Shown one piece after another: positions 31,204 through 42,600 of a DNA stretch of 64,000 nt. This DNA is from Zeus faber (Eukaryota; Chordata; Actinopteri; Zeiformes; Zeidae). The stretch is taken from NCBI GenBank assembly GCA_960531495.1, contig OY482860.1, positions 4,143,268-4,207,267 on the forward strand, read 5' to 3'. Made by a program: the position numbers and the translations under genes. The notes under the pieces are model-generated. The model did no database searches. It was not told where the DNA came from and worked only from the letters and a program-made list of their open reading frames with translations. The stretch's first letter is position 1. Every line of letters starts with the position of its first letter.

Positions 31204-32095
31204 TATCACATTTGCATATTTGTGTATCTTAAATATCTAACTATTTCTGTTTTGTATTTTTGGCTATTTGTATATACTTGATATTTAAATTGAAATTGTT
31301 ATGCTATTTCCGTACTTTCAAGCTTTTTATTCATTTAGTTATTGGGCAGTTTTTGATTATAGAAAGAGCAGGGAAGAGAGACAGTAAATCGGGTAAAGAG
31401 AGAGAGAGAAATGCATCAAATGACTGCAGGATGGATGAGAACCCGGGTTGCTGCAGGTGTTTTGCATATATGGTACACGCACTTATCCAATTAACCACGC
31501 CACCAGGACAATTCCTCATACAAATGTACCTAAAATAAAACCGATTTTGATTCTGATTCTTGAACTTCTGATATCTACCTGCTTCTGTCTCCGGATTAAC
31601 AGCAACAAGGTGTGATGCACGTTTGTTACTATTTTCTAAATCTGACGATCTGTATTTCCGACTCATTAATAACCCTCGTGATGCTTAATAGTTCTGCCTA
31701 TGAAACTATAAAAGGCTATTTGGGTGTCGCATCAAAATTGCCATGGAGAGGCCGAGTTGACATTGTTATTATATCACTACAAAGTGACTCTGCCCGAGGG
31801 GCTTGAGTTTCCGAGCCTTCTTTGGGGGTTTGTGAGGGCATGTGGTGTATGTAGAGTAGAATAAAGGAGGGTCGGTGGACCGGTGAAACAAGAGACCAGG
31901 GGGAAAAGGGGAACTCGATGGAGGGAGGAAGTTCTCCTATAGCTGCTATGAATATTGCTGTGCGGTGGAGACAAAGACAGCCCATAATAAGCCATCTGTG
32001 TAGTGGCAAATTAAGAAGGGAGCGGCGTTCCTGTGCTGAAATATGGAGGGTCGGGATCTGAGAGACGTGAATTAGGACGGAGCTGGGAGGACGTG
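31204..32095. other. Intron; T-rich minisatellite and LINE-like tail
   Basis: 31240-31340 holds GGCTATTTGTATAT-type units. 31490-31560 ends AATAAAACCGATTTTGATTC with a TTCTGATTC repeat, like an L2 3' tail. Nothing else recognised. Confidence 0.45.
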
Positions 32096-32515
32096 GGCGG
32101 AGTGGCAGTCAATTATACACATGGTGCGAAAGTGTGGCCCTCTGTGAACAAATCAAATCCAAGAGGAAGAGAATGATAGAGCGAGAGAGAGTGAGAGAGC
32201 AGAGAGAGGGAGGGAGGGTTTTGACAGGTCTAAAAGCGGCTGGCAGAGAGTCGACATGAGACTCTGAATGACGCCACTGAGCTGCGTGGAGCACAGAGGC
32301 GTCATCCGTCGCTCCGCCACTGGTGGCCCCGGAGCCACAGGGCCTGTGCATCCATCCTCTCCTCCTCCTTCATCCCTCCCTCGCTCTCACTGTTCTTTGT
32401 CTGTGCGAAGGCTTGGATATCAAGCAGCGAGCGGACAGAGGAGGGGACGCAGGTTACATCCCCCCGATGGATTGACTCAGGCTCGATGAAGGCCTGGGAT
32501 AGCGCCAAGGTTTGT
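32095..32515. other. GC-rich single-copy-looking block
   Basis: A stretch richer in GC and CpG than its surroundings, with GA-rich (32165-32215) and TCCTCC-rich (32350-32385) parts and no repeat family I recognise. No protein frame is convincing. It could be a regulatory element or an untranslated exon on either strand. Low confidence. Confidence 0.25.
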
Positions 32516-32530
32516 TACGAGTCCCTTAAG

Positions 32531-33010
32531 TCAGTGTTTTTCAACCTTTTTTTGACGGCGGCTATCCTGTTAACCACTTGAAAAAATGTCACAAACCCGT
32601 ATAACTGTGCTTATTATTATAAATGAATGATACAAACATAATTTCATTAAAACACATTCAACATTATATCATTGAATGGATACAGCACTTTTTTTGCTCC
32701 ATAGGGAGTAATTATGGAGTAAAATAAAATAACCTACATCTAAAATAAAAACACACTTTTTGGAGCACTGATCGCGGGCGCCCCATTGCTGGCGCATGTA
32801 TCGCCAGTGCCGTTGGAGAAGGAGACAGGTGCGCAAATTGCTCCCGATCGCTCCCTCTCCGCGCCCCCATTGTGTGCGCATCATCGTATATTATTGTTGA
32901 GGGGGACAACTCTCTGGTTCTCCCAGGAAGGGTGGGTCCAGACCCCCCTGTCCCCGCTGTGATTTCTGCCCCTGAGAGGGAATTAGATATAAAAGCCTGC
33001 CTCTCATATA
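32531..33010 (+). mobile_element. hAT-like fragment, CAGTGTTTTTCAACC end
   Basis: CAGTGTTTTTCAACCTTTTTTTGACGG is a typical hAT-type terminus; a similar end occurs inverted at about 42576-42594. The segment 32710-32850 is shared, inverted, with 7485-7590 (GGAGTAAAATAAAATAACCT, then AATAAAAACACACTTTT, GGCGC, GGAGACAGGTGCGCAAATTG). The right end is not defined. Confidence 0.45.
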
Positions 33011-33059
33011 AGGCCTGGTACCCTCTGCAGTTGCGGTAAATAAGGGCCCCAGTCACTAC

Positions 33060-33090
33060 TTGAGAAAATAAGATACATACATACATACAT
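33060..33090 (+). repeat. (CATA)n microsatellite
   Basis: About seven CATA units. Confidence 0.85.
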
Positions 33091-33848
33091 ACAAACATAC
33101 ATTCGTACATATATACATGTTAAATGGTAATTGGCAAATCCTAAAAAGTATTAAATAGAAGACATCGCTCCATATAGTGGGGTTAAATAAAAAAATCATA
33201 ATATTTGTATGTGGAGGTTCATGCATCACTGAAATTGTACAATTAAATAGGAAATAAGATTGCTTATATCGACTGGGAAATCTTAGTTTTATAACACAAA
33301 TTTCGTACCTTAAAATAGCATATGTGTGTGTTTTGGAAAACTATGTTGTACAGAGTGTTGTACTGAATGTACGTTCTGCATCGGTGGGTGTTTGGCTAAA
33401 TGCTAATGATGTAACCCAGTCTCACTTTAGCTCTGTGGAGCGTTAACATCACAGCACAGTTCAGGAACACAGACAGACTTGCTGGAGTCAGCAGCGCTCA
33501 GTGTTCCCACTCTGTGCTCTGGTGATACAGCTCACGATCTATAATACATAATAACTCCCAAAGCTCCCAAGGCGAGGACACGCTGCGTGAGGGCGTAATG
33601 GCAGCGCTAAAAAAAGTAAAAGAAAAGCAAAGAAAATATGGCATCTCAGGTGTCTCGAGTTCAAAAACTCCAGGTGTGGAAAATCAAAAAGAATTCTTAT
33701 AGTGTAAGAAAGGAAAATAATCGAATAAGAGGCAAACTGACATAGAGATACTGTCATATAAGTGACAAAAAATAGTGCACAAAAGAGACATTTTGGTCAG
33801 GAGTACACCATCAGTTCTGTAGATATTGAGTATGGACAGCTCGGGCAA
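33091..33848. other. Intron, nothing recognised
   Basis: AT-rich intronic sequence with no clear repeat or gene. Confidence 0.4.
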
Positions 33849-34196
33849 TCATTGAAACAACCACACCACCATAGGCCAGACTGAATCCTCTAGAGGTGTT
33901 AGACATGTACCGACATATTGAATAGCATTTTTTTGGGAGATCCAAGCACCTTTGTACAGGTCATCTAGAGTTGTGGAGGCTAAGACTATGTATGGGCAGA
34001 TTTCTAGACTGGGTCTTACCCTCCACACAGGCTGGATGAGGCCCTCTAGAAGGTACATGCTACTTACTAGCTGGTACATGCCCTTCTTTTCTAAGTATGT
34101 AGGGTTTTCAATGAGACTATACAAAACTATTGTACATGAACTTAATGTTGATTCTGAACCTTTTTTTCCCCACTTCAGGGCTTCCCTTGCCGGTGT
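33849..34196 (-). pseudogene. Unidentified open frame next to LTR-like module
   Basis: A minus-strand frame stays open for about 115 codons with protein-like composition: SLIENPTYLEKKGMYQLVSS, MYLLEGLIQPVWRVRPSLEI, CPYIVLASTTLDDLYKGAWI and SQKNAIQYVGTC, stopping at 33849. It has no microsatellite bias. I do not recognise the family. Position just downstream of an LTR-like TATA/AATAAA module suggests an internal region of an endogenous retroelement. A fragment of a host gene is also possible. Confidence 0.4.
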
Positions 34197-34615
34197 AGTT
34201 TCTTGATGAATTTGATGTGTTGATGAAGGAGAGACCGCTGACGCTGACTTGAGTAAAATAATAGATTTATTACAAAAGAACAGCATCAGACTGGACTTTG
34301 CCTAGGAAGTCCAGGAGAGAACCAAGCAGGAAGGATTCTCTGTCGAATGAGACACGGGCGGTTTCTTTTATACATTGCCCAAAGACAATGTTGATCATCT
34401 GGTTCCCCGACATAGGTCCCAGGTCACATTCCACCACCCTTATCACCAGGACCCCTGGCACCGTCTCTTAGTAATTATCATATTCGTTGGGGCTGTTTTG
34501 GGACGCCACACATTCCAAGACACCTCACTGGCCTTACACCTTCCAGCCCCAGAAAAAAAGGTTGAGGACCTAGAGGTTACTGGCTTCTTCCCATGCTGTT
34601 CCTGTCTCTCACGTT
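34197..34615 (-). mobile_element. LTR-like module with TATA box and AATAAA
   Basis: On the minus strand a TATAAAAG (34372-34365) is followed about 95 bases later by AATAAA (34271-34266) and then about 70 bases of sequence leading to ACATCAAATTCATCAAG. This is the U3-R-U5 spacing of retroviral or LTR-retrotransposon promoters. I could not fix the outer ends or find a matching second LTR, so it may be a solo or partial LTR. Confidence 0.45.
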
Positions 34616-35160
34616 GGAACAAGAAAATGTAAGAGTTTTTCAATTCTTGTAACTTGGCAAATCATACAATCTAAGACAGTTCCTTGTTTGGCTAGTTTCC
34701 TTATTTCCATTCCTGCCATTCTTATCTCCAATTTTTGGGTGAAACAACACAACAATATTTTGGCAAAACCTGAACCAGTCCTGATATTTCAACCCAACTG
34801 TGTTCAATTTCTTGTTATATCGCCATGTCCTTCATGACATGCCCAATGTGATTGAGATAAAACTTGAATATAAAAATTGCTCTGGAAAATAATGACAATC
34901 ACAACAGCACATTCGAGTTCAAGCTGACACACTACACAATCCAAGATACGACCTGGTAAATAGGGCTTTGACCTGGCAACGGAAACAACCTTGTGATAAG
35001 AAAGTGATAAGAAAGAAAGTTACATGTGAGGGCGAGGGAAGGAACAGACATTCATGGTGGATGCAGGATGCAAACTTCAGCCAAGCTCAGCCCCCTCCAC
35101 CCGCAGGAGATCGACACTGGCAGGTGATGTGGGTACCCCTGCCAGGCTCACAGATCACCA
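34616..35160. other. Intron, nothing recognised
   Basis: No gene or repeat recognised; part could belong to the LTR-like element on its left. Confidence 0.35.
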
Positions 35161-35164
35161 GCAT

Positions 35165-35365
35165 TCTGCACCACTAGTAATAAATCCATTTACTCATGAG
35201 GATAGTGGGGTTCAAAGCGGGGGCTGTGGGGCCCTGAGGGGGGGGTGGGTCGCTATTTATTTCACAGTTTTGAAAATAAAAATGGTACGCACCGGCTGTG
35301 GGCAAAACTATCATGACCTTTCACAACTGCTCAATTCTTTAAATGAATTCAAACCTCCTCCACAG
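35165..35365 (+). repeat. Dispersed repeat Y, copy 1
   Basis: CTAGTAATAAATCCATTTA, GTGGGGTTCAAAG, GGCTGTGGGGCCCTGAGGGG and AAAATAAAAATGGTACGC recur in order at 39598-39790. Confidence 0.85.
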
Positions 35366-35770
35366 CCAATCAGAAGCAAGTATTCCCCAAGCTTCTGCAG
35401 GCTTCGCCACACCCCTGTGCCCAGTTTAAGCCATAACATTAGCGCTTCTTGATGCTTTCTTTTTCATTTCACTTTTCCGTGATCTTCTGAAGTCCATCCC
35501 GAATAATAATATCCATTTCACTCTTAGATCTTTCCCAGGGTTTGGGCGTTGACCTTCAGCTGATATTTTGGCAGTGGATTGGATGGTGATTTGTTCCTGT
35601 CTGCCTAGGAGAGGAGGTGGAGAAAAGGATGCTCCTGGAGCTGAGAAGATCAAGGCTTCAAACCTGCAGTGCAAAATCAATCACACCCAACACGGGAAAG
35701 AACAGAGAGGAGCAAGGGATTATGGAGGGAGAGAAAGGAATAATGCAAATAGGCAAGAAAGAGGGGACAG

Positions 35771-35815
35771 GATATATATATATACACAGTATATACGTAT
35801 ATATATATATATATA
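35771..35815 (+). repeat. (TA)n-rich microsatellite
   Basis: TATATATATACACAGTATAT then ATATATATATATATAT; directly abuts the 3' end of the RTE LINE. Confidence 0.9.
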
Positions 35816-37285
35816 TCTTTCTTTCTTTTTCTTTCGGCTGCTCCCGTTAGGGGTCACCACAGCAGATCATCTGCCTCCAATACCTTCTCTTCTGCGCATG
35901 TTCCTCCCTTACACCAACTGCCTGCATGTCCTCCCTCACCACATCATAAACCTTCTCTTTGGCCTTCCTCTTTTCCTCTTGCCTGGCAGCTCCATCCTCA
36001 GCATCCTACTCCCAACTCTACTTACTCTCTACTCCTACACACGTGTCCAAACCATCTCAATCTGGCCTCTCTCACTTTTCCACCTAGCTGTCCAACCTGA
36101 GCTGTCCCTCTAATGTACTAATTCTTAATCCTGTCCATCCTTGTCACCCCCAATGAAAGTCTCAACATCCTCAACTCTGCCACCTCCAGTTCAGCCATCT
36201 GTCTTTTTGTCAGTGCCACCGCCTCTAAACAGTACAACATGGCTGGTCTCACTACCATCCTGTAGACCTTCCCCTTCACTCTTGCTGGAACCCTTCTGTC
36301 ACAGATCACCCCGGACACTCTTCTCCACCCACTCCACCCTGCCTGTACTCTCTTCTTCACCTCTCTCCCGCAATCTCCGCTGCTTTGGATGGTGGACCCC
36401 AAGTACTTGAACTCATCTGCCTTCTCCACCTCCACCCTTTGCATTCTCAGCTTTTCGCCACCCTCCCTCCCATTCAGGCACATGTATTCTGTCTTACTCC
36501 TGCTGACTTTCATTCCTGTTCCCTCTAATGCATGCCGCCACTTCTCCAGGCTCTCCTCAACCTGCTCCCTACTCTCGCTACAGATCACAATGTCATCCAT
36601 GAACATCCTATTCCACGGAGACTCCTGCCTGATTTCATCTTTTAACCTGTCCATCACCATTGCAAACAATAAAGGGCTCAAGCTGATCCTTGATGCAATC
36701 CCACCTCCACTTTGAATGCCTTCGTCATGCCTACTGTATACCTTACTACTGTCTGACTGCCCTTATACATATCCTGTACCACTCTTACGTATTTCTCTGC
36801 CACCCCCGTCTTCCTCATGCAATACCACACTTCCTCTCTCGGCACCCTATCATATGCTTTCTCAAAATCCACAAATATGCAGTGCAACTCCCTCTGGCCT
36901 TCCCTGTACTTTCCATCAGTATTCGTAAAGCAAACATTGCATCTGTAGTACTCCTTCCTGGCATTAACCATACTACTGCTCGCTGATCCCCACCTCTCCT
37001 CTTAACCTAGCCTCCACTACCGTTTACCATAGCTTCATGCTGTGGCTGATCAACTTTATTCCCCTGTAGTTACTACAGCTCTGTACGTCTCCCTTATTCT
37101 TGAAGATGGGTACTAGTACACTTGCTTCCCAAGGTATGTCTTCTGGGCCAACTGCCTTTTCACTCTTCATCTTCTTTAATGCTGTCTTCACCCCATCCTT
37201 GCTAATTTGCTGCATTTCTTTATCCACTATCCCCACATCATCCACTCTTCTTTCCCTCTCATTTTCTTCATTCACCATAAAATAT
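35815..37285 (-). mobile_element. RTE-clade LINE, RT to C-terminus
   Basis: Minus-strand frames in order: KMKSEKAVGPEDIPWEA, VLVPIFKNKGDVQSCSNYRG, IKLISHSMKLW, FVDFEKAYDRVPREEVW, VEVGLHQGSALSPLLF and FMDDIVICSESREQVEESLE (ADD changed to MDD). Then come KYLGSTIQSSGDCGREVKKR, VQAGWSGWRRVSGV, VVRPAMLYCLEAVALTKRQM and LRMLRLSLGVTRMDRIKN. The 3' end is CCGAAAGAAAAAGAAAGAAAG. Frame breaks near 36120, 36680 and 36990, and a 5' truncation, make it inactive. A tail-only copy is at 27325-27441. Confidence 0.9.
36118..36681 (-). pseudogene. RTE reverse transcriptase fragment
   Basis: A 187-codon open frame covering RT block C (FMDDIVICSE) through the C-terminal helices (ARVKGKVYRMVVRPAMLYCL). The usual catalytic (Y/F)ADD reads FMDD. 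It ends with TAA after RIKN, earlier than the full domain. Confidence 0.85.
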
Positions 37286-37289
37286 TCAT

Positions 37290-37416
37290 TCATATACACA
37301 CATATATATACATACACACATATATTTATATATATATATACATACACACACACACGCACATATATATACATATATACACAGACACACACACACACATATA
37401 TATGTATATACATGTA
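37290..37416 (+). repeat. (TA)/(CA) compound microsatellite
   Basis: Alternating TATA and CACA runs between the RTE LINE and a Tc1 end. Confidence 0.92.
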
Positions 37417-38022
37417 CACCGATCAGCCCAAACATTATAACCACCACTAATAACCAATGATATTGTGTAGCTCCCCTCGTGATGCCAAAGCAGCTCTGAC
37501 CCGTCCAGGCATGGACTCCACAAGACCTCTGAAGTTGTCCTGAATTTAAGTAATTATTAATAAGAAATATATTAAAAACATAGAGAAGAAAAGTAAAATA
37601 GGTATGTTGTGTGTTTCTGCTCCAGTGCACTCCCATCTCTCCTTCTCAACTCCTCCCCTCCCCCTCACCCATGTCTGCTCTCATTGGCTGTAGCTCGTTG
37701 TGTCCCCCACGACATGATCCCGACACGACCAGATATTAAACCTGCTTGATATCTCTCCGGCGTCTGTGAGCGCTTGGTGATCAGCACAGTGAGCGGTAGG
37801 ATCACGTTGTGAGCAGTTCATACGACACAGATCGGACCCTAACCCCCATCATACACAGCAAGCTGTGATGCACTGTGTGTTCTGACACATTTCTATCATA
37901 GCAGCATTAACTTTTTCAACAATATGTGTTACAATAGCTCTTCTGTTGTATCAGACCAGACGGGATAGACTTCGCTCCCCACAGCCATCAATGAGCCCAT
38001 GAACGCCCATGACACTATATAT
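37417..38022 (-). mobile_element. Tc1-like element (family C), copy 2, with insert
   Basis: The left end CACCGATCAGCCCAAACATT is followed by TATAACCACC and GCATGGACTCCACAAGACCT, as in copy 1. Family C sequence resumes at about 37850 (AGCAAGCTGTGATGCACTGT, CTTTTTCAACAATATGTG, ACCAGACGGGATAGACTTCG). 37541-37849 is foreign sequence replacing the middle of the element. Confidence 0.75.
37541..37849. mobile_element. Unidentified 309-bp insert in Tc1
   Basis: Includes CCCCTCCCCCTCACCCATG, ATTAAACCTGCTTGATATCT and CTCCGGCGTCTGTGAGCG. No terminal repeats seen. The second part is GC-richer than its host. The AAACCTG..CTCTCCGGCGTC section recalls an LTR U5, but I cannot support that further. Confidence 0.35.
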
Positions 38023-38554
38023 ACATATATATACAGTGTAAGGGAAAAAAACCAGTTTACTTCTCCTTTTTTAAATCAATTTAATGACCCTATCATATTA
38101 TAAGCCTACGATACAATAAACATACACTTTCTAAGGATCCGCCTTTATTTTAGGCTACAAAACTTTGGGAAAACTGTTGATTTATGGCTTAATCCAGGGA
38201 AACGCATCCATTTCCCACTCTATTTGTTGAAAAATGTATAACTTTAGCTTTAGCAATTGAATCAATGTTTGGGGGAAAACATATTATATTCATTAAACAA
38301 CTAATATAATTGCTGGAGATTTGGCTTTTTTAATTTCCTAAAAAAAAATATAAAATAAAAGAATCCTTAAACACCTAGAAATCTCCCAATTGATAATCAT
38401 AGTGCTACTTTAACCCTCTGAACACGATGACAGCATATTCAATCCTGTACAGAAAATAGAACAGCTCTGCCGAGCATGCCAAGCATGTCAGCGCTTTAAA
38501 TTTTTTACGTTTTATTTATTCCCAGATGCAAATGCGTGATTGATCCACATATGG
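38023..38554. other. Intron, nothing recognised
   Basis: AT-rich intron without a clear feature. Confidence 0.4.
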
Positions 38555-38760
38555 AGAAGAAATAAGTGAAAAACTGATGGGATTTGACCGGAAGTAGCCA
38601 AATGTTCGTGCATTATCAACACGGCAACGTTCAAAAACTTCCAGTCGGGTGGTGGAGATGAGTTTGTGACGTAAGACGCTTTATAACCATAATCATAATC
38701 CAATTCCATTTGCGTTGTGTGGTGAAGAGTCAATCGCTCTGTAGTTGTTAGAGGTTGCCA
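38555..38760 (+). repeat. Dispersed repeat X, 3' portion, displaced
   Basis: AGTGAAAAACTG.TG..A, GGAAGTAGCCAAATGTTCGTGC, AACGTTC.A.AACTTCCA match 54545-54625, where they directly follow the sequence that lies at 39136-39415 here. Confidence 0.6.
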
Positions 38761-38774
38761 TCTACACGTGTGTT

Positions 38775-38781
38775 TATGTGT

Positions 38782-38818
<37 letters not shown>
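38775..38818 (+). repeat. (TG)n microsatellite
   Basis: About 20 TG units with early ATG interruptions. Confidence 0.93.
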
Positions 38819-38820
<2 letters not shown>

Positions 38821-38825
38821 CTCAC

Positions 38826-38873
38826 CTGGTTGACGTCGGTGGGGCTGTTCGATTGATATTTTATCTCAGGCAT
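38826..38873 (-). other. Exon-like segment with GTGAGA donor (speculative)
   Basis: On the minus strand an ATG at 38873 opens MPEIKYQSNSPTDVNQ, ending exactly at CAG|GTGAGA. This could be a first coding exon from an internal promoter. The known pcdh15 exons on either side already join in frame, so it is not a required internal exon. The match could be chance. Confidence 0.15.
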
Positions 38874-39135
38874 TCAGTTCGGACCTAACAGCGCGTTACT
38901 GTCGATGCGCCGTGTTGTGTTCCTCCTAACTTTGTCGGATTCGAGGAAGTTGTAACATACAAACTGTGCGAAATATCTTCGATTAAATATCTTCTGATTT
39001 AAATATCTTCGATTGGTCAACGATTTGCTTTTGGTTGAATTAATTTGAATTAATTTTTCATTGTGTTTCACGAAAACCCGGACAATTGTATTTCCTGTAA
39101 TTGGTATGATTGCTGCAAAAAAACTCAACCCTGTG

Positions 39136-39415
39136 CATTGCTGCCTGCAGCTTTATTTATTATTATTCAAGGTCCAACCTGCAGGGAGGATGTCATTTGT
39201 TTTTGCACAGATTTTTATTATTATTTTTCTCCTTGGGATTTTTTGGGATAAAAGGCTGTGGCCCAGGACAACCGCTGAACCCGAGGACATGGTTGATGTT
39301 TTGTTAGAAGTGGAATGTCTAAGACATCTTGTGGTTCAAGTTTGACCTACTGAATATCAATCTAAAATTGGAGCAGGTATCGGTGAAAAACTGATGAAAA
39401 TGAAAGAAAGAATCC
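39136..39415 (+). repeat. Dispersed repeat X, 5' portion
   Basis: CATTGCTGCCTGCAGCT, TTATTATTATTTTTCTCCTT, GACAACCGCTGA, GACATGGTTGA and TTGGAGCAGG..T.GTGAAAAAC recur in order at 54347-54560. The first block also occurs at 57190-57215. Confidence 0.8.
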
Positions 39416-39597
39416 ACAATTTACAGTGACGTCTGCTCTGACACGGTCAAAGAGAATCCCTCGGTCTACTCCATACATCCCTGCATATCATTACAGAGCG
39501 CAGGTTAAAGAACCTTGTATTACGGAACCTCGGAAACCTGTAATAGGCACCTAACAGGACTAAACTAGACCCTGGCTCCACTGATCACTGGCATTCT

Positions 39598-39795
39598 GCT
39601 CCGCTAGTAATAAATCCATTTAATCATGAGGACAGTGGGGTTCAAAGTGGGGGGCTGTGGGGCCCTGAGGGGGGATCGCTCTTTATTTAACAATTACCAT
39701 ATTTTGAAAATAAAAATGGTACGCCCCCCGCTGTGGCAAAAACTATCATAACCTTTTACAACTGCTCAATTCACCAAATTAATTCAGACCTGATC
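39598..39795 (+). repeat. Dispersed repeat Y, copy 2
   Basis: Second copy of the 35165-35365 block, about 85-90 percent similar by eye. Confidence 0.85.
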
Positions 39796-39809
39796 GATAT
39801 AATTTATTT

Positions 39810-40370
39810 ACTCACCCCCAAGTCAGTCAAAAACATATTCTGTGTTTGTGTCGTCACACATGAGCTCACTTGGAGCTCCAGAGCAACGGGTCTGAATCGA
39901 GTGGTTAAGCCTGTTATTTTAGTCCCAAAGTATTCCAAAGTTGATGAAAGGTCCCTAGGGCTTTCACATGCAGTGTTTAGTCTGTTAGAATGGAACTTCC
40001 AACAACTTCCACAGAGACACTGTGAGGCAGGATTCTGAGGACTTGCATTTATTTGAGGTTGTAGACAGACAGCTACCTTCTAACTTTTAGAACAGAGTAA
40101 TAGCATTGCAACAAGTTTATGAGCTCTCATAGCGATCTCTCCGTCACCATCATCCTCCTCAAGTCGTGCACCAACAGGGCATTACCCACAATGCAATGTC
40201 TTAAGCGGCAGGCCCTGTCACGGAATTGTTTTGAAAAAGACACAAAAATACATCAGACACTACAGTTACTTGCCATGTTTAATTTAAATTTATTGAGTAA
40301 TTAAAGTTGTTTTTTCCCCAGATATATTTTTTTATTTCAACAGATATTTTGTTGTGTTTAGAAGAAGCTG
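39810..40370 (+). repeat. Dispersed repeat Z, copy 1
   Basis: AAGTCAGTC.AAAACATATTC, TTCCACAGAGACACTGT.AGG, TTCTAACTTTTAG, GTTACCCACAATG and GGAATTGTTTT recur in order at 55908-56440 inside the hAT-like element, so this is probably an internal hAT segment. Confidence 0.82.
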
Positions 40371-41180
40371 TATGGGAATTCTATTTGAAACTCTAAAGAT
40401 CTATTCATATCATATATAATTGTGTGGTTTCCTTTTGTCTTTGTCTGTCGTTAATCACAATTGTGCTGGTATTTGGGATGAGAAAAGATCTTTGCCTATT
40501 ATGTCTATGAGCTGCAAAGCTGAATATACACTTTGGCTAAATACATTAGGTTTCAAGGGTGAGGGTTAGAGGCTGAAAAGCCTATAAGATATACATTTCC
40601 ACATTTTATAGTGCTTACATTTGCGATTAAAATTTATTTAATGTACATTTAGCAATTTTTTTTCATGTATGTACATTGAGAGTAAATTCCTTGTTGAGTC
40701 AAATTCCTTGTATGTATGTGAACATACATGGCGAATAAAGCTGACTCTGATTCTCATTCTGATAAGGATAAGGGAATGGAGGAATGGAGGGAGGGAGAAA
40801 GAGCCGCCAAGATGCACAATGGGAGGATTCACATGGTCAGGCTGGATTAGCAGCTTACCCCTCTCCTCTACTGTGGAAAATAAATATTCAGGCCCCTTTT
40901 CTTCCCCTAAAGACTCTGTGAGTTCCATGTAAAACTGAAACAGGATAAAAAAACGAAAAATAAAGTCACCAGTCCCAGTGAGTTCATGATGCGGAGGAAA
41001 CGGACAAACAAAAGATGTAGGGGCTGCAGTTAGCTTTTGCATAAAGGACGGTGGATATTTTTTTTAATGTTATTTGATTAATTAAATTTTAAAACTGAGA
41101 ATGCAAAAAATGAGAAGTAAACCAAGTAAAGCAAACAATATTTTTCATCAATCTTTTTTTTTTATGTAACTCAGATTTTT
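40371..41180. other. Intron; one LINE-like tail
   Basis: At 40660-40765 TACATGGCGAATAAAGCTGA plus a TTCT(C/G)ATTCTGAT repeat looks like an L2-type 3' tail. Otherwise nothing recognised. Confidence 0.4.
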
Positions 41181-41181
41181 G

Positions 41182-41247
<66 letters not shown>

Positions 41248-41249
41248 GA
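41181..41249 (+). repeat. (TA)n(CA)n microsatellite
   Basis: About 28 TA units with one ACAT interruption, then CA. Confidence 0.96.
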
Positions 41250-41754
41250 TACAGTATACATGTATAATGTATACGTAACCTTTCTGCTTTGATCCTAAAA
41301 AGTGAAAAGCAGCATGTCGCAGTACAAGTTGTTTATTCCAGCTGACAGTAATGGGCCACCCCTGCTTTCCATGTGACAGATGGGGGGCAGTGGCAATAAA
41401 GCTCGAGCAGGAATCATTAAGTCGACTGAAGCCCAGAAGAGCCATTTTAATAGTGAGCGCTGGAGCTGTGGGCACTGCTCATCTGATCACCACTTCAAGA
41501 GACACTCTGGATCTTCTGTGGACGTTTAGAGAGTGATTTGCAGCTCAGGAAGGTTCCTCTGGGAGCGGGAGATGGAGCAAGAGATGAAGCCACCATCCAT
41601 CCATTGCTGAAGAGAGTAGATTGGAGGCCAGACTGGTTCGGCAGGAGAGCCACGGCTTCATTTTTATATCACAGAATTTAGGCCCTGTCGCTGTTTGTGG
41701 TTTAACGGTGTAGGGAGTAGGGCTCCACGCCCTACAGCGGTGTTTCCCTGTGTT
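41250..41754. other. Intron block without repeats
   Basis: Mixed-composition sequence (for example 41390-41540) with no repeat similarity seen in this window. A possible conserved non-coding element, but only comparison with other fish could show that. Confidence 0.25.
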
Positions 41755-42110
41755 AAATGATACTTGTGAGAATTCCGTCGTTCAGGAAGTCCTCCACCAC
41801 TGAGAAAATCAGACTCTTTACTTTTTACTGAGTGGCTCATCAAAAACGTAATCTCAAAAAGGAGTCAAACCTTCCATCACTACGTATCATCTTCACTTTC
41901 AGAGCGAAACTTGTTCTGATTAACACAGAGCTGCTGTTGTGCTGTTGCACTTGGACCTTGGTTTGATTTGTGTTAACACTGCAATGCTTAACAGTGGACC
42001 AAAACTTGTAAACAAACGCCACGCGCTTGCAAGCTGTTTTGTAATCGGTCAGAATTTTCCGTGGCGTGTCTGATCTCAGGTGCTCCAGGTTTCAGAACAA
42101 ATGCTCCAAA
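41755..42110 (-). repeat. hAT-like dispersed repeat, copy 1
   Basis: TGATACTTGTGAGAATTCC, GTCGTTCAGGAAGTCCTCC, AATCTCAAAAAG..TCAAAC, CACTTTCAG.G.GAAACTT and AACACAGAGCTG. Matches 51100-51270 in inverse orientation and 42340-42510 in the same orientation. Confidence 0.7.
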
Positions 42111-42339
42111 CGAGCTAGGTGTGAATAAACCCTGAAAGTCCAATAGTATTTGGTATATGGCATAATTCTATTGAATGTGACTGATTTACGGAACACTCCC
42201 AAAAATCATAAAAGCCCAGGGAGAACTCAATTCAAAACCAAACCTACTGAACTGACCCTTTTGACCGTCGTCCATTGTCCATTGTCCTCCCTTGTTCACC
42301 GTGCGTTACAGCAACTGAACTAAATGGACAAACTGAGTA

Positions 42340-42600
42340 GGACAAATTGAACGACTCTTTACTCTTCACCGAGTAACTCGTCAAGAACTGAATCTCAAAA
42401 AGATTCAAACATTTCATCAATACTAATAGCTCTCACTTTCAGTGTGAAACTTAAGCTAGTTCTGATGAACACAGAGCTGTTATTCTGGCTGGAACTGATG
42501 TACAACTTTGAAATTTTGATCTTGTAATACAACTGCTAGTTGTCATTATTTAAGTATTTTAAGTTAGTTTTGGAACCTGGCCAGCGGTTGAGAAACACCG
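42340..42600 (-). repeat. hAT-like dispersed repeat, copy 2
   Basis: GACTCTTTACTCTTCACCGA, GAATCTCAAAAAGATTCAAAC, CTCACTTTCAGTGTGAAACTT and GAACACAGAGCTGTT repeat the arrangement of copy 1. GCGGTTGAGAAACACCG at 42580-42596 resembles a hAT terminus. Confidence 0.62.

Noticed and set aside
35568..36113. 181-codon plus-strand frame
   Set aside because: Crosses a TA microsatellite and then the antisense of the RTE LINE.
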